DNA of 64,000 nucleotides from Bacteroidota bacterium (GTDB lineage Bacteria; Bacteroidota; Ignavibacteria; Palsa-1295). The position numbers and the translations under genes were made by a program. Under the pieces are notes generated by a model. It saw nothing but the letters and a program-made list of their open reading frames with translations, ran no database searches and was not told the DNA's origin. The stretch lies in the NCBI GenBank assembly GCA_018266755.1, contig JAFDZW010000005.1, positions 1,217,233 to 1,281,232 of the forward strand. Reading direction: 5' to 3'. Of the stretch, positions 7,832 to 16,908 are shown piece by piece; the stretch's first letter is position 1, and each line of letters opens with the position of its first letter.

Positions 7832-10519
7832 ATGGCGCGCGCCAAGGAGACATCCGAGAAACAAACCCCGCTCATGCAGCAATACACCGCGATCAAGTCG
7901 CGGTATCCGGATACGGTGCTGTTCTTTCGCATGGGCGATTTTTTTGAGACCTTCGGTGCGGACGCCGTGATCACGTCGAAGGTGGCCGGCATCACGCTTA
8001 CCAAACGAAATAACGGCGCTGCCGGCGATATCGAACTCGCAGGTTTCCCCCACCACCAGATCGACAACTACCTCCCGAAGATGATCCGGGCCGGGTATCG
8101 CGTTGCCGTCTGCGAGCAGCTCGAGGATCCGAAACTCGCCAAAGGGATCGTCAAACGCGACGTAGTCGAAGTGGTTACGCCTGGAGTACAGCTATCCGAG
8201 AAGCTATTAGAAACCGGACGAAATACGTACGTCGGTGCGATTGTCCACGTCGCGGATCGCGTCGGTCTTGCGTTCGCCGACATATCGACGGGCGAATTTT
8301 CCGCAGGCGAACTTCGCGCGACCGATCTTGGGAATGAACTGGTCTCGCTCGGACTACGTGAGCTGCTGGTGAGCCGGCGTGACAAGAGCGACGTCGAGCA
8401 AGCGGCATACTATTTGATGCTCGACGAGAAGCCGCTCCTGACCGTTCGCGAAGAGTGGGCGTTCCAGGTCGATACTGCCCGAAAGCTGCTCCTCGATCAT
8501 TTCAAGACCCAGTCGCTCAAAGGGTTCGGCCTCGAAGAACTCACACTCGCGACCACTGCCGCCGGGGTGGTGCTCGATTACCTTCGTGAGACAAGGTCCG
8601 CTACGGCCCTCTCGCACCTGACAGCGCTGCGTGTACACAACACGACGACGCAGTTGGTCCTCGATCAATCGACCCGTCGCAATCTCGAAGTGTTCTTTTC
8701 GTTCGAAGGCGACCAGAAAACGGGTTCGCTGTTCGGGGTGCTCAATGAAACAAAAACGGCGATGGGCGAACGGCTGCTCCGCCGCTGGCTTGCGTCGCCG
8801 CTTCGCGACCGAACCGAACTCATACGCCGTCAGGACGCACTTGCACTCACTATTGGGGCAAATACATCGCGCGAAGACCTGCGGCAACTCCTCGCCGAAC
8901 TCGGCGACCTCGAACGGCTTGCGGGGCGATTTGCAAGTGCGCGCCAACTTTCTCCGCGCGATTTCATCTCGCTCAAGCACACACTCTGGCGCATCCCCGA
9001 CATCAAGCAATCGATCGAGACCATTTCGAATTTCGCTGCGCCGACCGACGAAGGTTCGAACCGCAGCGAGTTACTCGAACGAATCGCCTCGGAGCTGAAT
9101 ACGCTTCCCGACCTCGCCGAGCAGATCGACCGAACGATCGACCCGGAAGCCCCCGCTTCGGCAAATGCACTCGGCGTAATCCGTGACGGAGCTCACGCCG
9201 AACTCGACGAATTGCGCAGTCTCTCTCGTTCGAGCAAAACGCATCTCGTCAATATCCAGACTCGCGAACGGGAGCGGACCGGCATCTCCTCGCTCAAAGT
9301 GGACTTCAATAATGTGTTCGGATACTACATCGAAGTATCGAATGCTCATCGTGCAAAGGTCCCGACCGATTACGAACGCAAACAGACCCTCACCTCGAGC
9401 GAACGATACATCACGCCCGAGCTCAAAGAATACGAACAGAAAATTTTCGGCGCCGAAGAGCGAATGGTCTCGATCGAGACGACTCTCGTCGCTCAGCTTC
9501 GAGCCGTCGTGATCGCTCACATGGACGCACTCCAGCAGAATGCGGCGTTGCTTGCTGTGGCTGATGTGATTCAATCGCTTGCAACGATCGCCTCGCGCAG
9601 TTTCTGGGTGCGGCCCGAATTTTCCGACGGCGAGGACCTCGTAATCGACCAAGGGCGGCACCCGGTCGTCGAGCGATCGCTGCCGTTCGGCGAACGCTTC
9701 GTGCCGAACTCGGTGAAGTTCAAAACCGGGTCGAAAGAGTTTTATATTATCACCGGACCGAACATGGCCGGTAAGTCTGTCTTTTTGCGACAGACGGGTA
9801 TTATCGCGCTGCTCGCGCACATCGGTTCGTTCGTCCCGGCGTCAAAATGCAAGATGCCGATTCTCGACCGCATCTTTACACGAGTCGGTGCCGGCGATAA
9901 TCTTTCACGCGGCGAATCGACATTCCTCGTGGAGATGAACGAAGCGGCGAATATTCTCAATAATGCCACGAAAGATTCGCTCTTGCTCTTCGACGAGCTT
10001 GGCCGAGGTACCTCCACGTTCGACGGCCTTTCGATCGCATGGGCGATCAGCGAATATATCCACGATTCCATCCCCGGCGCGAAGACACTCTTCGCAACGC
10101 ACTACCACGAGCTCAACGCGCTCGCCGACCGATTCGAGCATATCGGCAATCTCAAAGTAGAGGTACGCGAAGCCGACGGCAAGGTGCATTTTCTCCATAA
10201 GATCACGAGCGGCTCGGCGGATCACTCGTATGGTATCGAGGTGGCGGCGATGGCGGGAATCCCCCCGGAAGTCATCGACCGTGCCCGCGAGATTGTGCAT
10301 GAACTCGAAGAGACCGAACTGAAGATTGCCGAATCGAATATACAGCGTTCGATTCCGTTTCCACCCGCACGCAAATCGGCACAAACGCAAGAACACGAAC
10401 CAATGCTCGATGAGCACGCAATACAGACGATCGATGAAATTCGCTCGATCGATGTCAATGCGCTCACCCCGTTGGAGGCTCTGGCACGGCTTGCGCAGTG
10501 GAAGCAACGCTTAGACTGA
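7832..10519 (+). CDS. mutS: DNA mismatch repair protein MutS
   Basis: An 895-residue MutS, full length for the family. It binds mispaired bases and, through its ABC-type ATPase, starts mismatch repair with MutL. The N-terminal mismatch-recognition motif is present as GDFFETF near residue 36, keeping the Phe-x-Glu pair. The core and clamp domains follow. The ATPase carries Walker A GPNMAGKS near residue 645 and Walker B LLLFDELGRGTSTFDG near residue 720. The helix-turn-helix end (MAGIPPEVIDRAREIV) and a short dimerisation tail complete the protein. It is flanked upstream by a terminator and downstream by a convergent gene, so it is monocistronic. mutL is not in the window. Confidence 0.98.
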   Translation: MARAKETSEKQTPLMQQYTAIKSRYPDTVLFFRMGDFFETFGADAVITSKVAGITLTKRNNGAAGDIELAGFPHHQIDNYLPKMIRAGYRVAVCEQLEDPKLAKGIVKRDVVEVVTPGVQLSEKLLETGRNTYVGAIVHVADRVGLAFADISTGEFSAGELRATDLGNELVSLGLRELLVSRRDKSDVEQAAYYLMLDEKPLLTVREEWAFQVDTARKLLLDHFKTQSLKGFGLEELTLATTAAGVVLDYLRETRSATALSHLTALRVHNTTTQLVLDQSTRRNLEVFFSFEGDQKTGSLFGVLNETKTAMGERLLRRWLASPLRDRTELIRRQDALALTIGANTSREDLRQLLAELGDLERLAGRFASARQLSPRDFISLKHTLWRIPDIKQSIETISNFAAPTDEGSNRSELLERIASELNTLPDLAEQIDRTIDPEAPASANALGVIRDGAHAELDELRSLSRSSKTHLVNIQTRERERTGISSLKVDFNNVFGYYIEVSNAHRAKVPTDYERKQTLTSSERYITPELKEYEQKIFGAEERMVSIETTLVAQLRAVVIAHMDALQQNAALLAVADVIQSLATIASRSFWVRPEFSDGEDLVIDQGRHPVVERSLPFGERFVPNSVKFKTGSKEFYIITGPNMAGKSVFLRQTGIIALLAHIGSFVPASKCKMPILDRIFTRVGAGDNLSRGESTFLVEMNEAANILNNATKDSLLLFDELGRGTSTFDGLSIAWAISEYIHDSIPGAKTLFATHYHELNALADRFEHIGNLKVEVREADGKVHFLHKITSGSADHSYGIEVAAMAGIPPEVIDRAREIVHELEETELKIAESNIQRSIPFPPARKSAQTQEHEPMLDEHAIQTIDEIRSIDVNALTPLEALARLAQWKQRLD

Positions 10520-10542
10520 TCCTGCGGACGACCGAGACTACA

Positions 10543-12003
10543 CTATTCCTCTTCCTCGTCTTCTGCGTATTCATCGGATTGAATACGACCGGTGACATCT
10601 TTCAAGGCGACCCATTTTTCACTTAGGTACGGAATATATTCGCTCGCGGTAACGAACGTCCAGAGGTACGCAACGATCGAATAGAGCTCGCCGATCGTAA
10701 AGCGGTCGAGATCGAGCGAGATATAGAGCGTCGCAAGGAACATGATCAGCAGCAGAAAACGCAGGATTCCATACCCGCCTGCCTGCAGATTCGAGAAGCG
10801 AATCTCGAGCCCGGAGATGTCGGTATAGTACTTGCGGATCGCTTTGGGGTCCTTGGTCGCAAACGTATTATACTCCTGCTCATGCATGTCGTTGAGCTGC
10901 GACTGAATGCGGGCGATCCGCCGCATATACAACCGGCTGGAGCCGGTGACCAGCAGCACGAGCCCCGATCCGACAAGCGCAAGCCGCCAATCGAAGATCG
11001 CAAGTGCACTGATCGCTCCGACCACGTTAATGATCTGCTCGATGAATTCGGGCAGATTGTATTGGAAGAACTCGATATTCTGCCATGCAAGCGCACTGCG
11101 CCCGGCGATCTTCGAGAGATCCTCGCCTTTATGTAATTGGGTTGCGACGACCGAGCTCGAAAGATCGGCAAACATGCGCGTATACACCTTCGTATCGTAG
11201 ACACGGCGAATTCCGCCGACGATCGAGCTCACGACAAATAGCAACAACCATGGGATCAATGGCAGAATAAACGGCTGAAGGACACGCGGCAACGAGAACG
11301 ATACCGGCTCTTTCTTTCTCTTGCCGATGATCTGACGGCGTTCGCGCGGACGTTTCTTGAACGCTTTTCGAAGCGAGTCGCGCTTCGATTCCTGTGTGCT
11401 CTTGCCGACGAGGGTGCCGCTCTTGACGAGTTTACTGATCGTGTCGCGTGTCCCGAGTGTCTTGAAGAGGTTCTCGGAGAGCACGGGCGGGATCGTGGTA
11501 TCGTCGAGTGCACGGCGAACGGACGAGTCGAAAAACGAACGCTCGAGTTTTCTGATGTTCCGGTCGAGCGATATCTTCAGCGAATCGCGCTTGTGTCGGC
11601 GAAGCCGTTCGCGCGGTGTGGGCTGAGTTCGCTGAAACCGGTGTGGCGTCGGGTGGAAATCGGCAAGGACGACAGGTGTACCGAAGGCGGTGCGTTCATG
11701 CGACGGATATTCCCCGTCGTCTCTCCAGGATGTTTCCTCTGCAAGCGAATCGGCTTCGATCACAGAGTCGCGGCGCGAGAGCGAATCGAGGATCACATCG
11801 CGCAACGAGTCGATCGTTTGCTGCAGGATCGCATTCGTGACGCTGGAGTCGACCTCATTTTCGATCCGATTCGCATCGCGCAGGTCGTCGATCGCCTGAC
11901 CGAAAATATACGGTTCGGCGATGAAGGTCACGTTCTCGACGATCACCAGCGTGAACGCAAGAATAATAGCCCAGCGATATTTCTTAAAGAGTAATCGGAT
12001 CAT
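10543..12003 (-). CDS. ABC-exporter-type transmembrane domain protein without ATPase, with a large charged insert
   Basis: A 486-residue membrane protein resembling the six-helix domain of ABC exporters. TM1 (residues 10-30) leads into YIFGQAIDDL, a typical exporter TM1 end. The remaining segments lie at about 240-460 and include IPWLLLFVVSSIVGGI, YNLPEFIEQIINVVGA, DWRLALVGSGLVLLV and FLLLIMFLATLYISL. The chain ends in an acidic tail (DEEEE) with no Walker A, signature or Walker B motif, and no ATPase gene is adjacent. Residues about 45-235 are a very charged Arg/Asp/Ser-rich insert between TM1 and TM2, not usual in exporters. It starts 11 bases after hutH on the same strand, suggesting an operon. 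A partner ATPase or a non-transport role is open. Confidence 0.75.
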   Translation of the reverse strand: MIRLLFKKYRWAIILAFTLVIVENVTFIAEPYIFGQAIDDLRDANRIENEVDSSVTNAILQQTIDSLRDVILDSLSRRDSVIEADSLAEETSWRDDGEYPSHERTAFGTPVVLADFHPTPHRFQRTQPTPRERLRRHKRDSLKISLDRNIRKLERSFFDSSVRRALDDTTIPPVLSENLFKTLGTRDTISKLVKSGTLVGKSTQESKRDSLRKAFKKRPRERRQIIGKRKKEPVSFSLPRVLQPFILPLIPWLLLFVVSSIVGGIRRVYDTKVYTRMFADLSSSVVATQLHKGEDLSKIAGRSALAWQNIEFFQYNLPEFIEQIINVVGAISALAIFDWRLALVGSGLVLLVTGSSRLYMRRIARIQSQLNDMHEQEYNTFATKDPKAIRKYYTDISGLEIRFSNLQAGGYGILRFLLLIMFLATLYISLDLDRFTIGELYSIVAYLWTFVTASEYIPYLSEKWVALKDVTGRIQSDEYAEDEEEE

Positions 12004-12014
12004 GAGAGGTCGCG

Positions 12015-13529
12015 CTAGCGATCCACGCTCTTCACGAACGACGGTTGTGCAATGAGCCGCTTGACAGCGGCAATATCGATCGATGTATTACGATCTTCTC
12101 CGAGATGCGGCACGACCGAGCGAACGGCCGAATATGCCGCACCGCTGCCCGTACCCGGCTTGAGCGGTGCAAGGAAGTCGATGCCCTGCGCAGCGGCAAG
12201 CATTTCGATCGCGATCACCGTCTCGACGTTATCGACAACCGACTGTAATTTTAAGGCCGCCACCGAACCCATCGAGTTGTGATCTTCCTGATTCGCGCTC
12301 GTCGGGATCGAATCGACGCTCGCAGGATGTGCAAGTACTTTGTTCTCGCTCACAAGCGCAGCGGCGGTGTACTGTGCGATCATCAATCCCGAATGTAACC
12401 CTCCGTGTTCGGTAAGGAATCGGGGCAGCCCGAAGTTCAGTGCACCGTTGACCAATCGCTCGGTACGGCGTTCGCTGATATTCGCAAGTTCGGAAAGACA
12501 GATCGCCAGATAATCGAGCGGCATCGCAACCGGCTCGCCGTGGAAGTTGCCGCCTTCGAGATGCATGCGTTCTTCCGGGATGATCAGCGGATTATCGGTC
12601 GCCGAGTTGATCTCCGTCGACAGGATGCGTTCGACGAATGCGATCGTATCTCGTACCGCGCCATGCACCTGCGGGATGCAGCGCAGGGAATATGCGTCCT
12701 GCACTCGCGAATCGTTCTCCAGATGCGAGGTACGAATCTCGCTGTCCGCCGTCAGACGCAGCATGTGTTCGGCCACAAACCGCTGGCCGGTGTGCGGACG
12801 TGCATCGGAGAGCCCTGCATTGAATGCTTTGTCCGTCGCGCGAAGCGCTTCGAACGACATCGACGCCGCAATATCTGCAAGATCGGCCAACCGCTGTGCC
12901 TTCATAAGTGAAAGCGAACCGAGCGCCGACATCATCTGCGTACCGTTAATCAGTGCGAGACCTTCCTTCGCGCCGAGACGGAGCGGTTCGATACCGAACT
13001 TCGTGAGTGCTTCGGATGCCGGCATCGTACGCTCTCCGACCGTCACATCGCCCTCGCCTGTGAGCGCAAGCGCGAGATGCGACAGTGGTGCAAGATCGCC
13101 CGACGAGCCGACACTTCCGCGCGACGGGATCACCGGTAGAATATCGTGGCGCAGGAATGCGAGCAACTGCTCGATGACCACTTCACGTACGCCCGAATAT
13201 CCTTTCGCCAAGGCATTTGCCCTCAGAAGCAGCATGGCACGCACAACCTCGGGCACAAGCGGCGTACCCGTACCTGCAGAATGCGAACGAAGAAGATTCT
13301 GCTGCAGCGATTCGATATCGGCCCGAGGAATGACGACGTTGGCAAATTCGCCGAACCCGGTCGTAACCCCGTAAATGACTTCGCCGTGTTCAACCCATTC
13401 TTCGACAAGTGCACGCGATGCCCGCACACGGACTCGGGATGCGTCGGAAAGAGCAATTTCGGTGATCTCGCGTCTGGCGACGCGTTCGACGTCGGCGATC
13501 AAAAGGCTGTTGCCGTCAAGAAGTAGCAC
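12015..13529 (-). CDS. hutH: Histidine ammonia-lyase
   Basis: A 504-residue histidase, the normal length, deaminating L-histidine to urocanate. YGVTTGFGEF near residue 53 carries the catalytic Tyr. RSHSAGTG has His83, typical of histidases rather than PAL/TAL. SANQEDHNSMGS near residue 410 carries the histidase Glu. The MIO-cofactor tripeptide, normally Ala-Ser-Gly, is Ser142-Ser143-Gly144 in GSVGSSGDLAPLSH. The start codon is GTG. No hutU, hutI or hutG is in the window; the only operon partner is the ABC-type membrane gene 11 bases downstream. The family assignment is firm; the effect of the Ser at the MIO Ala position is unknown. Confidence 0.95.
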   Translation of the reverse strand: MLLLDGNSLLIADVERVARREITEIALSDASRVRVRASRALVEEWVEHGEVIYGVTTGFGEFANVVIPRADIESLQQNLLRSHSAGTGTPLVPEVVRAMLLLRANALAKGYSGVREVVIEQLLAFLRHDILPVIPSRGSVGSSGDLAPLSHLALALTGEGDVTVGERTMPASEALTKFGIEPLRLGAKEGLALINGTQMMSALGSLSLMKAQRLADLADIAASMSFEALRATDKAFNAGLSDARPHTGQRFVAEHMLRLTADSEIRTSHLENDSRVQDAYSLRCIPQVHGAVRDTIAFVERILSTEINSATDNPLIIPEERMHLEGGNFHGEPVAMPLDYLAICLSELANISERRTERLVNGALNFGLPRFLTEHGGLHSGLMIAQYTAAALVSENKVLAHPASVDSIPTSANQEDHNSMGSVAALKLQSVVDNVETVIAIEMLAAAQGIDFLAPLKPGTGSGAAYSAVRSVVPHLGEDRNTSIDIAAVKRLIAQPSFVKSVDR

Positions 13530-13661
13530 GAGTGCTCGAAGAATCTGAAAGGCTCAAAAGGCGGCACAGAGGCATTGGGTTCCGCCCCGCCCCAGAACTC
13601 CTATTTGTAGAGCTCTACGCCAGAGAAACTATCGCCGTGCATTCCTCGTATATGTAGCTAC

Positions 13662-14525
13662 ATGGATCGAAGAAGGTTTATCACAAGCATGGCAGCAGGA
13701 GCGGCAGTGGCGATGACGACACGTGAAATGGCGGCACAAATTTCCGATATAAAGACCGAGCGCATGCCTGTGGTATTCATGGGTCACGGAAGCCCGATGA
13801 ATACGCTTGAGGATAACGAGTACACTCGCACCTGGCACACGATCGCCGCCTCCATCCCGACGCCGAAGGCCATCCTGTGTATTTCCGCACATTGGCTCAC
13901 GCATGGCACTGCGGTCACCGCAATGGAACACCCGAAAACCATCCACGACTTTTACGGTTTCCCGGAATCGCTCTCGAAGTTCGAATACCCGGCTCCCGGC
14001 TCTCCCGAATGGGCCGCAGAAACCCGCAAGCAAATCCATTCGACCGATGTGATCCTCGACAAACAGGAATGGGGTCTCGATCACGGAACATGGTCGGTGC
14101 TCGCACAGATGTACTCCAAAGCCAACATCCCGGTGTATCAGCTCTCGATCGATTTTTACAAAGGCGGCCAGTATCACTATGATCTCGGCAAAGAACTGCG
14201 CGCACTGCGCGAGCGCGGGGTGCTCATTATGGGCTCGGGGAACGTCGTACATAACCTTCGGCTGATCCGTTGGGAAGGCGGAGCCTACGAGTGGGCAACG
14301 GAATTCGACTCCAAAGTAAAAGAACTGCTCGATAAGGGCGATCATCAATCATTAATCGACTATAAAAACCTCGGGAAAGCCGCCGAACTCTCTGTCCCGA
14401 CACCGGACCACTACTTCCCGCTTCTCTACACGATGGGTGCCGCAGATCAGAAGGATACCCACACCTATTTCAACGAAGGCGCCGACCTCGGTTCGATGTC
14501 GATGCGGTGCGTACTCTGGAAATAG
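13662..14525 (+). CDS. ygiD: YgiD-type extradiol dioxygenase, Tat-exported
   Basis: A 287-residue member of the DODA-type 4,5-extradiol ring-opening dioxygenase family (4,5-DOPA dioxygenase, YgiD). Metal-ligand motifs are visible in order: MGHGSP near residue 41, ISAHWLTHG near 74, and GSGNVVHNLR near 190. The N-terminus MDRRRFITSMAAGAAVAM is a twin-arginine signal, so the enzyme is probably exported folded to the periplasm. The in vivo substrate of bacterial YgiD homologues is uncertain. The gene stands alone, with a short palindrome (ATGTAGCTACAT) directly overlapping its start. Confidence 0.9.
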   Translation: MDRRRFITSMAAGAAVAMTTREMAAQISDIKTERMPVVFMGHGSPMNTLEDNEYTRTWHTIAASIPTPKAILCISAHWLTHGTAVTAMEHPKTIHDFYGFPESLSKFEYPAPGSPEWAAETRKQIHSTDVILDKQEWGLDHGTWSVLAQMYSKANIPVYQLSIDFYKGGQYHYDLGKELRALRERGVLIMGSGNVVHNLRLIRWEGGAYEWATEFDSKVKELLDKGDHQSLIDYKNLGKAAELSVPTPDHYFPLLYTMGAADQKDTHTYFNEGADLGSMSMRCVLWK

Positions 14526-14709
14526 AACCGAACCCGAAAGATTCTTCCATAAAATTAGTGGCGTGGTAAAAAATGGGGAACTTGACCCCAGAAAGGTTAT
14601 ACCCATTCCGTACTTTTTTGAAACAAAAGGCCCCCTATTTTTCGTTTAGGGAGGCTGTATATCGAACGCTATATCGTCTCTATTATTCTACCACTAAACG
14701 GAGTATAAC

Positions 14710-15162
14710 GTGAGCGCACTCGCAGAAGCAATTGAACTCATTCGGCCGCAGGACTCGGAGCGGCTTCTGAGCCGTGAGGCGACGAAATATTTCGTCGTAT
14801 GGTTTTCTGCGCTGACCGTCGTCCTCTACGGTGCCGGTTCGATCGCGTTGTTTCAGTGGGCTGAGAGTTCCTATCGCATCGCCTGCTACGTTGGCATGGG
14901 CTTGTGCACGGTGACGAGCCTCTTTAGCTTCATCCTTACCGAATGGGCCATCGAACACAAGTCGAACGAACTGTTCCTTGGCGTGGCACTCGGCTCGATC
15001 TTCGTACGTCTGTTCACCCTGCTCTTCGCATTCGCCATCGGCGAATTCCTGCTGAAGCTCAATGTCATGGGAATGGTGACGGGCATGTTCGTCGCGTATT
15101 TTTCCTACCTTGTCGTCGAGTTGGCGTATTTTCACAAGAAACAACTCGTACGCGGACAGTAA
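14710..15162 (+). CDS. AtpI-like small membrane protein at the head of the ATP synthase cluster
   Basis: A 150-residue protein with four predicted membrane helices (about residues 28-50, 58-80, 90-112 and 116-138). It starts at a GTG behind GGAG at 14700-14703. Its position directly before atpB (five-base gap) matches AtpI, which helps assemble the c-ring or carries Mg2+ in other bacteria. The sequence itself is weakly conserved, so the call rests mostly on context and topology. A stem-like GCCCCCTA...TAGGGAGGC lies upstream at about 14630-14655. Confidence 0.6.
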   Translation: MSALAEAIELIRPQDSERLLSREATKYFVVWFSALTVVLYGAGSIALFQWAESSYRIACYVGMGLCTVTSLFSFILTEWAIEHKSNELFLGVALGSIFVRLFTLLFAFAIGEFLLKLNVMGMVTGMFVAYFSYLVVELAYFHKKQLVRGQ

Positions 15163-15166
15163 CCCC

Positions 15167-16411
15167 ATGAAGAGAATTTACCTCGTCGCAGCGATCGTCC
15201 TTTCCCTGCTTTCAGGCAGAGCGTTCGCGGCCGACGAGCACCAGAATACCCCTGCCACGGGGAATGCCGTATCGACAGAACAACATCCGGCCGCTGTAAC
15301 TGCGGCCGAGGGGCCGAAGGCAGAAGCCACGGCCACTCCCGAAAAAGAACAAACCGAAGAAGAGCACGAAGCCGATATCTTCACTAACGGCAAACCCGAC
15401 GCTCAGAAGATTTTCGGTCTGGTGCTTGAGCACTTGCACGACACCTACGAGTTGCACTTCTTCAGCGCCAAGGTGCCGCTGCCGATCCTTTTCAAGGACG
15501 ACCAAGGCTTTCATTTCTTCCCGAGCCTCGAAGCACTGGAGCATTCCGGTGAGTACGAAGTAAAGGGCTTGCATGCCCTCGAAGAAGAAAAGAAGCTCTC
15601 GCAGTTCTTCAAGGTTGCCCCGTTCAAGCGTGTCGACGGCAAGCAGATGGGCACATTTTGGGATTTTTCGATCACGGCAAACGTCTTTTGGATGCTGATG
15701 TCGTTTGTCCTCGTCCTCTTGCTTGCAGTCATCGCCGGCAATAAGGCCAAGAAGAACCTCGTTCCGAAAGGCACTCAGAATGTTGTCGAGACGATGGTCG
15801 TCTACGTTCGTGACGAGATCGTCGCCCCGAACATCGAAGGCTCATGGCGCGATCGCTCGCTGCCCTACTTCCTGACAATCTTCCTGTTCATCTTCATGAT
15901 GAACCTCCTGGGTCTCGTGCCGCTGACAAAGACCCCGACGGGTGCAATTGCCGTCACGATGGCGCTGGCACTCTGCACGTTCGTTCTGACCCAGATCGCG
16001 GGTATCCGCGCCATGGGTCTCGGCGAGTATCTGAAGCACTTTACCGGCGGGATGCTGGATATGGACCTTCCGATCGCGATCAAGATCCCGCTGATTGCGA
16101 TCATGACCCCGATCGAAGTGATCGGCCTGTTCACAAAGCCGTTCGCGCTGATGGTTCGTTTGTTCGCGAACATGACGGCAGGCCATATCGTGATCGGCGC
16201 GCTGATCGGCCTCGCGATCTTGTTCCAGTCGGTAATCGTTGGATTTTCGGTGAGCGTGCCGTTCGCACTCTTCATCTATCTGCTAGAGTTGTTAGTCGCA
16301 TTTATTCAGGCGTACGTCTTTACCACCCTCTCGGCAGTGTTCGTCGGCATGATGGCCCACGAGCATCACCATGAGGAGGGCGAGCACCACGCCGAGGCAG
16401 CGGCGCATTAA
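15167..16411 (+). CDS. atpB: ATP synthase F0 subunit a
   Basis: A 414-residue a-subunit, the membrane stator half of the proton channel. The first 21 residues are a cleavable-looking signal. Residues 22-185 form an unusually long, charged extension before the first core helix. The core carries the essential Arg in MVRLFANMTAGHIV near residue 332, and ends with a helix pair and a His/Glu-rich tail (HEHHHEEGEHHAEAAAH). A long N-terminal extension with signal sequence is seen in Bacteroidota AtpB proteins. The start at 15167 is chosen because it opens the signal peptide and lies five bases after the previous stop. Confidence 0.95.
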   Translation: MKRIYLVAAIVLSLLSGRAFAADEHQNTPATGNAVSTEQHPAAVTAAEGPKAEATATPEKEQTEEEHEADIFTNGKPDAQKIFGLVLEHLHDTYELHFFSAKVPLPILFKDDQGFHFFPSLEALEHSGEYEVKGLHALEEEKKLSQFFKVAPFKRVDGKQMGTFWDFSITANVFWMLMSFVLVLLLAVIAGNKAKKNLVPKGTQNVVETMVVYVRDEIVAPNIEGSWRDRSLPYFLTIFLFIFMMNLLGLVPLTKTPTGAIAVTMALALCTFVLTQIAGIRAMGLGEYLKHFTGGMLDMDLPIAIKIPLIAIMTPIEVIGLFTKPFALMVRLFANMTAGHIVIGALIGLAILFQSVIVGFSVSVPFALFIYLLELLVAFIQAYVFTTLSAVFVGMMAHEHHHEEGEHHAEAAAH

Positions 16412-16540
16412 GCGCCACCGCCGGCAACGCCGCCCCGAAGGGTGACGCTCTGCGGGGACGGGAGCCCGAATGGGCAGGAAATTGTTATTGAAAATCAGTA
16501 GTAGTATTCACGTTATTATTATAGCAGAAGGATCACAACC

Positions 16541-16768
16541 ATGACCCCATCCGCATTCGCATATATGGCAGCAGGACTTGGCGCAGCGCTCGCAGTCGTT
16601 GGTGCCGGCCTCGGTATCGGTAAGCTCGCTACGGCCGCCCTTGAGGCATCGGGCCGTCAGCCGGAGTTCGCCGGCGGTATCCGTACGACGATGATCATCG
16701 CCGCCGCCCTTATCGAAGGTGTCACGCTGTTCGCGCTCGTTATCTGCATTATCCTCGCAGGTAAGTAA
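16541..16768 (+). CDS. atpE: ATP synthase F0 subunit c
   Basis: A 75-residue hairpin of two membrane helices. Helix 1 contains the glycine-rich AVVGAGLGIGKLA, the polar loop reads SGRQPEF, and helix 2 has the ion-binding Glu in AAALIEGVTLF. The Gln and Ser/Thr ligands that mark sodium-binding c-rings are not evident, so proton coupling is inferred. A strong hairpin follows 29 bases after the stop (16798-16832). Confidence 0.97.
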   Translation: MTPSAFAYMAAGLGAALAVVGAGLGIGKLATAALEASGRQPEFAGGIRTTMIIAAALIEGVTLFALVICIILAGK

Positions 16769-16797
16769 GCGAACCCCGCTTCGGTTTTGAAGGAAAT

Positions 16798-16832
16798 AGA
16801 CGCTCGGGGTTTCGCGTAAACCCTGAGCGTCT
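16798..16832 (+). terminator. Hairpin between atpE and atpF (attenuator or mRNA end-protecting stem)
   Basis: AGACGCTCGGGGTTT pairs with AAACCCTGAGCGTCT across a short CGCGT loop, one mismatch in 15. Downstream is only the weak T-rich GTGTGTTTTC, and the operon continues on the same strand. Partial termination or a processing/stabilising stem that raises atpE mRNA is likely, given that more c subunits than other subunits are needed. Confidence 0.6.
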
Positions 16833-16908
16833 GTGTGTTTTCAACGAGGTGTCCCGGCGGCTCGCCCCTGCGTGCCCACGGGTTGCCACATCTACACGTT
16901 CTACCGCT

